Origin: Caldilineaceae bacterium
GTDB taxonomy: Bacteria > Chloroflexota > Anaerolineae > Caldilineales > Caldilineaceae
NCBI GenBank assembly: GCA_019637645.1
Contig: JAHBVH010000137.1
Coordinates: 1-8,310, forward strand
Length of the DNA stretch: 8,310 bases
Reading direction: 5' to 3'
In this document: positions 1 through 7,400 of the stretch, one piece after another
How the letters are laid out: each line of letters opens with the position of its first letter
Numbering within the stretch: position 1 is the first letter of the stretch
Made by a program: the position numbers and the translations under genes
Notes under the pieces: model-generated
Databases searched by the model: none
Told to the model about the DNA's origin: nothing
The model's input: only the letters and a program-made list of their open reading frames with translations

Positions 1-30
1 GTGATTATGCGTAATTCCCTGAGAGCGCAC

Positions 31-58
31 TTGCGGTTTATGCGATTTCTGTTATGAT
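31..58 (+). promoter_or_regulatory. Probable sigma-70 promoter of the small HTH gene
   Basis: A -35-like TTGCGG at 31-36 and a -10-like TATGAT at 53-58 are separated by 16 bp, close to the sigma-70 optimum. The -10 lies about 30 bp upstream of the start codon at 90, leaving a short leader with room for the ribosome binding site. This is pattern matching only, with no transcript data. Confidence 0.5.
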
Positions 59-75
59 AAAAGTACCTTAATGGT

Positions 76-84
76 AGAAGGGGG
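76..84 (+). promoter_or_regulatory. Ribosome binding site of the HTH gene
   Basis: AGAAGGGGG ends five bases before the ATG at 90. It is a strong purine-rich Shine-Dalgarno sequence and supports that ATG as the start. Confidence 0.6.
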
Positions 85-89
85 CATTT

Positions 90-290
90 ATGCGGATTTT
101 GTCAACTGGCGAAGTGGCGCGCCTCCTGCAAGTGAGCCGCGAAACAGTGCGAAAACTATGTGCAGATGGAAAGTTGCGCACGGAGCGGATGGGAGACAAG
201 CGAGGATGGCGTAGGATTTACGCCGATTCTCTACTGGAGTACGCGCAAGAGCAGGGTATTCGACTGCTTGAGGAAGTACCAGAAAAATAA
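90..290 (+). CDS. Small helix-turn-helix DNA-binding protein (MerR/excisionase-like)
   Basis: A 66-residue protein made almost entirely of one winged helix-turn-helix domain of the excisionase/MerR N-terminal type. Residues 4-27 (LSTGEVARLLQVSRETVRKL and onward) have the typical pattern: the gene switches from a 'TGEVA..L.VS' first helix to a recognition helix 'RETVRKLCADGKL'. A basic wing follows (R-T-E-R-M-G-D-K-R-G-W-R-R-I), then a short C-terminal helix that in MerR relatives ends the DNA-binding domain. There is no effector-binding or dimerisation domain, so it resembles stand-alone excisionase-family regulators rather than full MerR proteins. The start is supported by a strong ribosome binding site and a plausible promoter. 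No integrase, phage or transposon gene lies beside it, so a role in excision is not indicated; a transcriptional regulator of unknown target is the best reading. An inverted repeat begins at its stop codon. Confidence 0.8.
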   Translation: MRILSTGEVARLLQVSRETVRKLCADGKLRTERMGDKRGWRRIYADSLLEYAQEQGIRLLEEVPEK

Positions 291-330
291 TCGCCTGGGG
301 TGTAAGTCTTGACCAGACTCCCCAGGCGAT
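290..330 (+). terminator. Strong hairpin at the stop codon of the HTH gene
   Basis: Positions 290-300 (ATCGCCTGGGG) and 320-330 (CCCCAGGCGAT) are perfect 11-base complements. Inside them, 305-309 (AGTCT) and 315-319 (AGACT) extend the stem by 5 bp after a 4-base bulge, leaving a 5-base loop. It starts on the last base of the stop codon. No T-tract follows, so it may be a 3'-end-stabilising or factor-assisted terminator rather than a classical intrinsic one. Confidence 0.5.
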
Positions 331-454
331 ACCAACGCACCTTAAAATTCAAATAGGACGACCAGACTAGTAGCCACGCGCCAGGCCGAGGTCGGCGGGT
401 GAAGCCCTGGGCAGATCGTCTAAGGTGCATAAATGCTGCGAGAACAGCATTTAT
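331..454 (+). other. Structured non-coding stretch, possible small RNA
   Basis: No credible gene is seen here. Several complementary pairs nest: 337-344 (GCACCTTA) with 421-428 (TAAGGTGC), 357-361 (GACGA) with 416-420 (TCGTC), and 381-385 (CCAGG) with 406-410 (CCTGG). The core at 356-420 is clearly GC-rich between AT-rich flanks, as in structured RNAs. A separate perfect 10-bp hairpin follows, ATAAATGCTG at 429-438 and CAGCATTTAT at 445-454, with loop CGAGAA. I could not match it to SRP RNA, 6S, RNase P, tmRNA or a common riboswitch. It could be the 3' UTR of the HTH gene or an independent RNA; the strand is uncertain. Confidence 0.3.
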
Positions 455-480
455 TTACAGTTACAGTTTACGACGCTCTT

Positions 481-515
481 AACACAGATGGCAAATTGTA
501 AGCCATCTGTGTTTT
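481..515. terminator. Probable bidirectional terminator between the HTH gene and tRNA-Leu
   Basis: AACACAGATGGC at 481-492 and GCCATCTGTGTT at 502-513 form a perfect 12-bp stem around a 9-base loop, followed on the plus strand by T residues to 515. It lies between two convergent units: the plus-strand HTH gene and the minus-strand tRNA, whose 3' end is 14 bp away. It could end transcription from either side. The T-tract is short, and shorter still on the minus strand. Confidence 0.6.
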
Positions 516-526
516 CGCTATCCTAG

Positions 527-612
527 TGGTGCCCCTACTCCGATTTGAACGGAGACGTCCTAAAGGACACAGGCCCTCAACCTGCCGTGTATGCCAGTTC
601 CACCATAGGGGC
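527..612 (-). tRNA. tRNA-Leu (anticodon GAG)
   Basis: Read on the minus strand, the 5' acceptor arm GCCCCTA (606-612) pairs fully with TAGGGGC (531-537). The discriminator A is at 530 and the CCA end is genome-encoded at 527-529. The anticodon loop reads TTGAGGG, putting anticodon GAG at 576-578 (minus strand), which reads CUC/CUU leucine codons. There is a long class II variable arm with a GTCC/GGAC stem, as expected for tRNA-Leu. The T-arm has the canonical GTTCAAATC loop closed by a CTCCG/CGGAG-type stem. A well-formed promoter lies just upstream. It is a monocistronic unit as far as the window shows. Confidence 0.95.
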
Positions 613-630
613 AAATTCTTAATGATTTGT

Positions 631-660
631 AGTATAGCGCACCTGGCCGTAAGAAGTCAA
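631..660 (-). promoter_or_regulatory. Sigma-70 promoter of tRNA-Leu
   Basis: On the minus strand, TTGACT (655-660) and TATACT (631-636) are separated by 18 bp. Both hexamers are close to consensus. The -10 ends 18 bp before the mature tRNA 5' end at 612, consistent with a short 5' leader trimmed by RNase P. Confidence 0.75.
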
Positions 661-957
661 AATTGGGGATGATCGGTAAGCGAATTGATTGGAGATGTCC
701 TGCCAAGTGGGCTGGGGTGGTGGGCGTCTTTGGCGAGGGTACTGCTTTGGGATGATTTCACCTTGCCAAAGACTTGCAAAATTCTAACACTTTGTTAGCA
801 TCTGTCTACCTTACTCTGTGGTAGAGTCAAGCTATTGACGGAGCGCTGACCGATCTACGGTGGAGGTTGCCTGCAAATTGGGTATGCCAGCAAGATAAAG
901 CGTAGGTCAAGGGTGCAGCATTTTTGCGGCCATGATGATAGAACGAAAGGGATTACC
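661..957 (+). promoter_or_regulatory. Leader region of htpG with inverted repeats, no gene
   Basis: No coding region is supported in this stretch. It holds a 13-base inverted repeat with one mismatch: GTCTTTGGCGAGG at 726-738 and CCTTGCCAAAGAC at 761-773. As RNA this would be a 13-bp stem with one G-U pair and a 22-base loop. A smaller one, CTAACA at 784-789 and TGTTAG at 793-798 with a 3-base gap, has the shape of an operator half-site pair. TTGACG occurs at 835-840, but I see no convincing -10 at the right distance, so I do not place the promoter. There is no CIRCE element (TTAGCACTC-N9-GAGTGCTAA). Confidence 0.4.
945..951 (+). promoter_or_regulatory. Ribosome binding site deciding the htpG start
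   Basis: GAAAGGG-type purine run six bases before the ATG at 958. The alternative upstream GTG at 913 has only a weak AAGG directly against it. The site therefore favours 958. Confidence 0.55.
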
Positions 958-2877
958 ATGTCAGAAACTGTAACTACCGCACCTGAATCGCTGGAGTATC
1001 GGACCGAAGTTAAACAACTGCTTGATATTTTGGCGCATTCACTCTATACCGATCGTGAAATCTTTTTACGCGAACTTATTTCCAATGCTTCTGATGCATT
1101 AAATCGGATTCAATATGAACAACTGACGAACCATGATGTGCTGGACGCGGATCGGGAGCTGGCGATTCATCTGGTGGTCGATCCAGAGGCCAAGACGCTA
1201 ACCATCGCGGATAGCGGTATTGGGATGAATCGCGATGAGCTGATCCAGAATCTAGGTACGATTGCCCATTCGGGGGCTAAAGCCTTTTTGTCCAGCGCGG
1301 CCGAGGGCAATAAAGCCACCGTAGAAGAAATTATTGGTCAATTTGGGGTTGGCTTTTATTCGGTCTTTATGGTGGCTGCCGAGGTCACGGTAACCTCGCG
1401 TTCGTATCGGGCCGCGGATCAGGCTTGGGCTTGGTCGTCGCAGGGGGATAGCCGGTTTACGCTGACGCCCGTCGAGAAGCCGACCCGCGGCACGACGATT
1501 TTTATTCAGCTGAAAGAAGACGCGGCTGAATTTGCCAATCATTGGCGGATTGAGCAGATCATCAAGAAACATTCCGACTATGTCTCTTTTCCTATCTACT
1601 TACAAGAGCCCAAACCAGAGGGTGAAGGCGAGCCGACCGCGAAGGTTGTCAACCGCCGGACGGCGCTGTGGCGACAGGCCGCGTCCCAAGTGAAGCCGGA
1701 AGAATACAAAGAGTTTTATCAGCAGTTGACCTTTGACACGGCTGATCCGTTGCTGCATATCCACCTAGTGGCTGATGCGCCTGTTAATCTACGCAGTATT
1801 TTGTTTGTGCCGACGAAGCGCGATCGGGGGCTCTTTACGGGCCAAAGCGACCATGGGTTGCGCCTCTATTCGCGTAAGATCCTGATCCAGCAGCGGAATA
1901 AGGATCTGCTCCCGGAATACTTCCGCTTTGTGGAAGGCGTCGTCGATTCCGAGGATCTGCCGCTGAATGTTTCGCGCGAGATGGTGCAGAGCAACCCGGT
2001 TTTGCGCCAAATGCGCCGTGCGCTGACCAATCGACTCTTCCGCGATCTCAAAAATCTGGCCGAGAATGACGAAGAAAAGTATCTCACCTTTTGGCACGAA
2101 TTTGGGGTCTTTATGAAGGAAGGGGTGGCTTCGGACCCGGCGAGCCATGAATCTTTGGTGGAGCTGTTGCGTTTCCAGAGCAGCAAGACCACCGAGGCGA
2201 AGCCCTGGCTTACCCTCAAGCAATATAAAGAGCGCATGGCGACTGACCAGCAGGCGATTTACTATGTGCTGGGTGAAAATTTGAAATCGGTTGCGCGAAG
2301 TCCACACTTGGATTATTTCCGTGCCAATAATATTGAGGTCCTCTATCTCGTCGATCCGATCGATGGCTTTATGACATCGATGTTACGCGAATATGATGGC
2401 GTGGCGTTGAAGAATGTGGATGACGCGGGGCTGGAACTGCCGAAAAATGAGCAGGAAAACAAAGAGGAGGCCAAGCCCGTTGCGCAGGATGACTTTGAGC
2501 GATTGGTTGAACGCTTCAAAGCGGTGTTAGGCGACCGCGTGACCAATGTGCGCGAGTCCAAACAACTGGTGAATAGCCCCTGTCGTCTGGTTTCGCCAGA
2601 GGATAGCTTTGATCGTGATCTGCAGCGGATCCGTCGGTTGACGGAGCAAGATTATGAAGTACCCAAGAAGCTGCTTGAACTGAATCGGCGCCATGCCTTA
2701 GTGGCCAATTTGGCGCAGATTTTGGCGAAAGCGGATACCGATACGGTGGTAGACGCCGCGATCTATCAGCTCTTTGACAATGCACTGCTGTTGGAAGGGA
2801 TTAGCCCGAATCCTGCCGATATGGTTGAACATATTCAGACCTTGATGGAAATGGCCGTCGCGGCGCGGGCCAACTAA
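958..2877 (+). CDS. htpG: HtpG, bacterial Hsp90 molecular chaperone
   Basis: A 639-residue cytosolic ATP-dependent chaperone that helps fold and remodel client proteins, often with DnaK. The N-terminal GHKL ATPase domain shows the diagnostic motifs: E39 and N43 in [11 protein letters not shown] (catalytic Glu and Mg-binding Asn), D85 in DSGIGM (adenine contact), the lid segment [13 protein letters not shown] at about 99-111, and GQFGVGFYS at 127-135. The middle domain carries [18 protein letters not shown] and [19 protein letters not shown]340 in that last motif is the counterpart of the conserved ATP-contacting Arg of Hsp90s. The C-terminal dimerisation domain follows to the stop. The length is normal for the family. 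An in-frame GTG at 913 would add 15 residues (M-Q-H-F-C-G-H...) unlike HtpG N-termini, so ATG 958 is chosen. No dnaK or groEL neighbours are visible, and no CIRCE operator precedes it. Confidence 0.97.
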   Translation: MSETVTTAPESLEYRTEVKQLLDILAHSLYTDREIFLRELISNASDALNRIQYEQLTNHDVLDADRELAIHLVVDPEAKTLTIADSGIGMNRDELIQNLGTIAHSGAKAFLSSAAEGNKATVEEIIGQFGVGFYSVFMVAAEVTVTSRSYRAADQAWAWSSQGDSRFTLTPVEKPTRGTTIFIQLKEDAAEFANHWRIEQIIKKHSDYVSFPIYLQEPKPEGEGEPTAKVVNRRTALWRQAASQVKPEEYKEFYQQLTFDTADPLLHIHLVADAPVNLRSILFVPTKRDRGLFTGQSDHGLRLYSRKILIQQRNKDLLPEYFRFVEGVVDSEDLPLNVSREMVQSNPVLRQMRRALTNRLFRDLKNLAENDEEKYLTFWHEFGVFMKEGVASDPASHESLVELLRFQSSKTTEAKPWLTLKQYKERMATDQQAIYYVLGENLKSVARSPHLDYFRANNIEVLYLVDPIDGFMTSMLREYDGVALKNVDDAGLELPKNEQENKEEAKPVAQDDFERLVERFKAVLGDRVTNVRESKQLVNSPCRLVSPEDSFDRDLQRIRRLTEQDYEVPKKLLELNRRHALVANLAQILAKADTDTVVDAAIYQLFDNALLLEGISPNPADMVEHIQTLMEMAVAARAN

Positions 2878-2911
2878 ACCGCGCTGTGCTGGTGGATAAG
2901 CGCGTGATTAG

Positions 2912-2998
2912 AGACCTGACAGGTTTGGAAAACCTGTCATCTGGTTGGCTCTGTGGTTCCCACAACCGCCAACGCAAAACCTGTCAGGTCTGATTTTT
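2912..2998. repeat. Palindromic repeat element, also terminator-like, downstream of htpG
   Basis: AGACCTGACAGGTTT at 2912-2926 and AAACCTGTCAGGTCT at 2977-2991 are perfect 15-base complements 50 bp apart. The left arm can instead pair locally: TGACAGGTTT (2917-2926) with AAACCTGTCA (2930-2939), loop GGA. Each complete copy contains ACCTG-W-CAGGT, itself a near-palindrome, so three related copies lie within 80 bp, the middle one degenerate. Between the outer arms, GTTGGC (2944-2949) pairs with GCCAAC (2968-2973) around TGTGG/CCACA. TTTTT follows at 2994-2998, so the element could terminate htpG transcription. From memory, not checked, ACCTGACAGGT-type palindromes are common interspersed repeats in Chloroflexota and Bacteroidota. 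Confidence 0.65.
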
Positions 2999-3289
2999 GC
3001 GTAGATTATGCGTCTTCGTTGTCTTCTCCTCTATAACCGCAAGATCACCGATTCCTTGTAAGTATTTAGCAAGCATTTGTTAACATCCTCTTTAAAAACC
3101 GCCTCTATGCTGCATGAAGCAATACTTATTAAGTACTAATAAGTAAGTCCAATGATGGTACTGCTGCGCCAAAAGTACGTTGATTAAATAGGTTTATCGC
3201 TTCGTTTATTGACCGTCCAAGGCTTCATGTACAACGGTAAGTATGAGCATCAGCGCTGATGTTGCTTATCCCACTCTCTCATTTTGGTT
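2999..3289 (+). promoter_or_regulatory. Long leader of the dehydrogenase gene, no gene seen
   Basis: No coding region is supported. Two symmetric sites stand out. TACTTATTA at 3123-3131 and TAATAAGTA at 3137-3145 are perfect 9-base complements with a 5-base gap. CATCAGCGCTGATG at 3248-3261 is a perfect 14-bp palindrome. CATGAAGC (3113-3120) and GCTTCATG (3222-3229) are also complementary over a longer distance. TTGACC at 3209-3214 and TTGATT at 3180-3185 are possible -35 elements, but no convincing -10 partner was found. The symmetric sites could be operators or RNA structure. Confidence 0.35.
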
Positions 3290-3296
3290 AAAGGAG
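3290..3296 (+). promoter_or_regulatory. Ribosome binding site of the dehydrogenase gene
   Basis: AAAGGAG, a near-perfect Shine-Dalgarno sequence, ends 10 bases before the ATG at 3307. It fixes the start of this gene. Confidence 0.7.
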
Positions 3297-3306
3297 TTTT
3301 AACATT

Positions 3307-4326
3307 ATGTCCCATATCTTAATCGTCGGCTCCGGTGTTGTCGGTCAGGCTACAGGAAAAGGGTTCGCCAAGCAGGGGCACCAGTTGACTTATGTCGATG
3401 TCGATCCGAGCAAGATTGCCCAATTGCGCGCCCAGGGCCTCCGCGCGATGACCATTGCCCAAGTTGATTGGGAGAACCAAGATATTGTTATGCTGACGGT
3501 TTCAACGCCGACGGTACAAGGGCATCTCGTGTTGGATCATCTCAAAGCCGCCACCGCGAAGGTCGGCCAGGGGCTGGCAACCACGGATCGGTATATTACA
3601 GTGGTCGTGCGCAGCACTGTGCCACCAACTACAACCGAGAAAGTCCTCTTGCCCATTTTGGAACAAGCTTCGGGCAAGGTCGCGGGCAAAGATTTTGGGG
3701 TGGCCTTCAATCCGGAATTTTTGCGGCAGCGCACCAGTGAACAGGATTTTGACCGACCGTGGATTACCGTACTCGGTGCTACCGACGCCGCTTCTGCCGA
3801 TGTGCTCAATAAGCTCTATATGCCTTTCGGCGGGCTGATTGTCAATTGCCAACCGACGGAGGCCGAGATGATCAAATATGTCAACAATGTCTATAATGCC
3901 GTTAAAATCAGTTATTTTAATGAAGTTCACCAGATTTGTGAGCAGTTAGGGATCGATAGCCGCCTCGTTGGTGCCGTAGTGGCGCGCAGTGCCGAAAGTA
4001 TGTGGAATCCCCTCTATGGCACGCGGGGCGGTGTGCCATATGGTGGGGCCTGTCTGCCGAAGGATACCCTGGCCTTTATGGAATTTTGCCGGAATCAAGG
4101 GCTCACTCACGATATGCTGGCGGCCACCATTCAAGTGAATGAGAAGCTCGAGCAACAAATTCCCGCGGTGGCCTCCCCCGAAGAGATCGAGCAGATCATC
4201 AAGTTACATCGTCCCGTTGTGGAGAAGGTGCCGACGGTGATGCCGCCGGCGGCCAAGTTGGTCCCCACTAATGGCCATGCTGCCCATCATTTTAGCGAAG
4301 CTTTGGCCGCGACCGCGGCTGACTAA
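3307..4326 (+). CDS. UDP-glucose/GDP-mannose dehydrogenase family protein lacking the C-terminal domain
   Basis: A 339-residue protein of the family that oxidises nucleotide sugars twice with NAD to give nucleotide uronic acids (UDP-glucuronate or GDP-mannuronate) for polysaccharide synthesis. The Rossmann NAD-binding domain has GSGVVG at 8-13, the VDVD strand end at 30-33, TVSTPT at 64-69 and RSTVPPTTT at 102-110. The catalytic residues of the family are all present: E137 in NPEFLR, K190 and N194 in the EAEMIKYVNNVYNAVK central helix, and C249, K252 and D253 in GGACLPKD. The family normally runs to about 390-450 residues with a third, nucleotide-sugar-binding Rossmann-like domain. Here the protein stops soon after the central helix, with a 50-residue Pro/Ala/His-rich tail instead. 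The sequence after the stop does not read as the missing domain. The substrate cannot be decided: CLPKD occurs in both AlgD and E. coli Ugd. An epimerase-like gene follows 143 bp downstream. Confidence 0.88.
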   Translation: MSHILIVGSGVVGQATGKGFAKQGHQLTYVDVDPSKIAQLRAQGLRAMTIAQVDWENQDIVMLTVSTPTVQGHLVLDHLKAATAKVGQGLATTDRYITVVVRSTVPPTTTEKVLLPILEQASGKVAGKDFGVAFNPEFLRQRTSEQDFDRPWITVLGATDAASADVLNKLYMPFGGLIVNCQPTEAEMIKYVNNVYNAVKISYFNEVHQICEQLGIDSRLVGAVVARSAESMWNPLYGTRGGVPYGGACLPKDTLAFMEFCRNQGLTHDMLAATIQVNEKLEQQIPAVASPEEIEQIIKLHRPVVEKVPTVMPPAAKLVPTNGHAAHHFSEALAATAAD

Positions 4327-4365
4327 GGTCCGTTGATCTGTTCCAGTTGATAGGTACCTTCTTGG

Positions 4366-4402
4366 GCCATAGGCGCGCTCTGGCAACGGGTGCGCCTATG
4401 GC
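4366..4402. repeat. GC-rich hairpin between dehydrogenase and epimerase genes
   Basis: GCCATAGGCGC at 4366-4376 and GCGCCTATGGC at 4392-4402 are perfect 11-base complements with a 15-base loop. No T-tract follows. It lies in the 143-bp gap between two same-strand genes, so it could be a partial terminator, an mRNA-processing/stability element, or a leader structure of the downstream gene. Confidence 0.55.
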
Positions 4403-4469
4403 GCGCCAGCGCATGGGCGCTCAGTTTAGCCTCCGTTGCACGATTGATTCTTGAATAAGAGCATAATTT

Positions 4470-7400
4470 ATGTCGAAAACCCTTCCATATCAACGCCAAG
4501 CACGCGTATTCTATCTGCTGGGCTTTCTCCTGGTTCTTTCCACAGGGCTCACGCTGACACGGCTAGCGGCTTCTGCCGAGAGCGCAGCTGCCCCCGCCGT
4601 GACCTATGATATGAACACCAATACGATTTTTCTGGGTAGCACCAGTGGTACGGCGGCCAGTGAAGTGATCAACCTGCCTGCGTTGGCGGCCACCTTAGCC
4701 GCCCAAGGCCATGCGGGGATCTTGACCGATCAGGGCAGTGGCATTTGGTTGCTCAAGGCCAGTATTCTCATTCAGCAGACGGCCAAGCTTGAGATCACAA
4801 AGGCAACGGTCAACTGGTTGCGCTTGGAGAGCCCACCCTTGGCCTCGATCCGGCTTGTTGCGGCGCGTCAGGGCTATCTGTTGGTTGACGGCATTAAGCT
4901 GACCTCGTGGGATAGCGCGACCAATGCCCCAGATGAAAATCTTGCCAATGGGCGGGCCTATCTGTTGGCCTTTGAAGGTGGGCGGATGGATCTCCTCAAC
5001 AGTGAATTGGCCTATCTAGGTTGGGAAAGTGGCGAAGGGAGTGGCCTTTCTTGGCGCAAGCGCTATACGCCCGGTGATCCCACCACGGGAGCCACGGGGC
5101 GGCTGGAGGATAGCCAGATTCATCATAATTACTTTGGCATGTATTCGTATGAAGCCTATGGCATCACCATCCTGCGCAATGAGGTCTACGAGAATATCGA
5201 ATATGGGATCGACCCCCATGATGATTCGCGCCAATTAGAAGTCGCCTATAACCGTGTTTACAAGAACGGCAATCATGGGATCATCTTCTCGCGTCTCTGC
5301 CAGGACAATACCATCCACCATAATGAGGTCTTTGACAATGCACTCCATGGCATTATGTTGGATCGCGGCAGCAACAACAATACGGTCTACGATAACGTTG
5401 TCTACAACAATCAAGATGGTATTGCGATCTTCCAATCGTCCAACAACTTGATCCAGAACAATTATCTCTATAACAACCGCCGGGGGATGCGGATCAACGC
5501 TACCTTTATCCCCGGTGACGCCTATGATGGCGTGACGAGTAACAACCAATTTGTGGGGAACCGGATCGAAGATAGCAGCGAACATGGCATCTATCTCTAT
5601 GCCCGGGCCGACCGCAACCTCTTTACCGGGAATACCATCCTACGCAGTGGCGTCAACGGTATCTATATTAAATCCGGTGGAAATCGCTTCGATAATAACT
5701 TGGTGCAGGGTGGGGTCAATGGCTTTACCATTTCGGGCGGCGAATACCTCAATGATCCACCCGAAGCGTTAGATCCACTGGATCCCCCAGGATACTACAA
5801 TGTCGTGATCAGCAACACCGTGACGGCCAATAGCGGGGTTGGCATTCGCATCCTCGGTGGCAGTGGCAATCAGATCGGCCCAAGCCAACCGGCAGAACAG
5901 CCCAATCGCATTATCGGCAATGGCCTGGATGGGCTCTCGATTGCCGATGCGACCAATGGGGCCATTAGCACCGATAACCAAGTGCTGAAAAATATCATCC
6001 ATAGCAACACCCGCCATGGCATTTTGATCAAAGATGCAACCACGATTCGCAACCGGATTAGCCAAAACAGCATCACCAATAACGGCCAACGGGGCATCCG
6101 GATCGATGGCGGTGCCCAACAGGGGATTCTCCCGCCGGTGATGGGAAGTGTCTCTGCGCAAGGGGTGCTGCAAGGCACGGCTAAGCCTAACGCGACCATT
6201 GAACTCTACGCAGATCCCGGCGACTCTACCCAGCGGGTGTTGGACACGGTAACGACTTTCACGACCGATAACCCCGTCTCGGCGGCGGCCCAGCCCAATG
6301 CGGTAGCCGTAATCTATGCGGCTGGTGATTTAGAGGGACGCGATTATTTGGGCTCGGCAACGGCCAACAGCAGCGGCGCATGGAGCTTTCAGTTGCCGAC
6401 CGGCCAAGCTTTCGCCCAAGTCACGGCGCTCGCGATCGACACCAGCGGAAACTCCTCGGCTTTTAGCTCGACCGCCCAAGGCATTGGCCCCTTCTTTACC
6501 GTTGCGCCCGACGATAATGGGCAGCCCACCATCCAAGTCAATGGGTCGGCAATTCAGGTGACACTAGCCACGATCCAAACCGGCCTCGGTGCTGAACATG
6601 CCCAGTTGTTACAGAATCTTGGTAACGGCATTTGGCTACTGAATGCCAATCTCTTTATCGGCCCGAATGTTACGCTCGATCTATCCCGCGCCACTGGCGT
6701 CAATGAGCTACGCCTGCGCAGCCAAGCGAGTGTCAGCGGGGCAAGCGTTGGGGCGGCTGGGATCGACTACGCCAGCTTTGTCTATCTGCGCACCCACAGT
6801 GGTGTCATCAACATGGATGGCGTCAAGGTCTATTCCTGGGATGCCGCGGCCAACGGCGTGGATCAGGATAGTAGCAACGGGCGCGCCTATGTCATTGCTA
6901 AATATGCTGCGGCTCTTAACATCTATAATGCCGAGTTGAGCTATTTGGGCTCGGCGGACGGCGAAAGTTATGGCGTTTCCTGGCGTGATGTCAATGAAAG
7001 CGCCACGCCAAATGTGTTGCGTTCCCGTGTAACCGGTGAAGTGATCAATAGCCAGTTTCATCATAACTACTATGGTATTTACACCTATCAGGCGTCGGAT
7101 ATGCTCTTCCGGGGTAACCAATTCCATAGCAATATTCGCTATGGCTTTGACCCCCACGACTTTACCCATGATGTCTTGGTGGAGAACAATGTCGCCTATA
7201 ACAATGGTAGCCATGGTTTTATCATTTCGCGTGGGTGTAACAACTTTGTGATCCGTAACAACCAATCATATAACAACAGCGATCCCAGCCCCACCAGTTT
7301 GGGCCACGGCTTTATGCTTGATCCTGGCTCGCCCAATGCTACGGATCCGCAAGCACCCTCGTTTGACAACATCCTAGAGGGCAACGAAGCGTATAACAAT

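Noticed and set aside
218..430. Minus-strand open frame of 70 codons
   Set aside because: It runs through the HTH gene end and the hairpin cluster, has no ribosome binding site, and its product resembles no protein family; the structure in the DNA explains it better.
784..827. CIRCE heat-shock operator upstream of htpG
   Set aside because: The CTAACA/TGTTAG site has a 3-base gap and does not match TTAGCACTC-N9-GAGTGCTAA.
913..957. GTG at 913 as the htpG start
   Set aside because: The 15 added residues do not resemble HtpG N-termini and the good Shine-Dalgarno sequence is placed for ATG 958.
1252..2307. Minus-strand open frames inside htpG
   Set aside because: They lie antisense to a complete, well-conserved htpG and have low-complexity, non-protein-like products.
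5016..6199. Several open frames on both strands inside the epimerase gene, rich in Ile, Asp and Val
   Set aside because: They are shadows of the repetitive Asn/Gly/Ile-rich beta-helix coding sequence; the frame starting at 4470 is open throughout and carries the conserved motifs.
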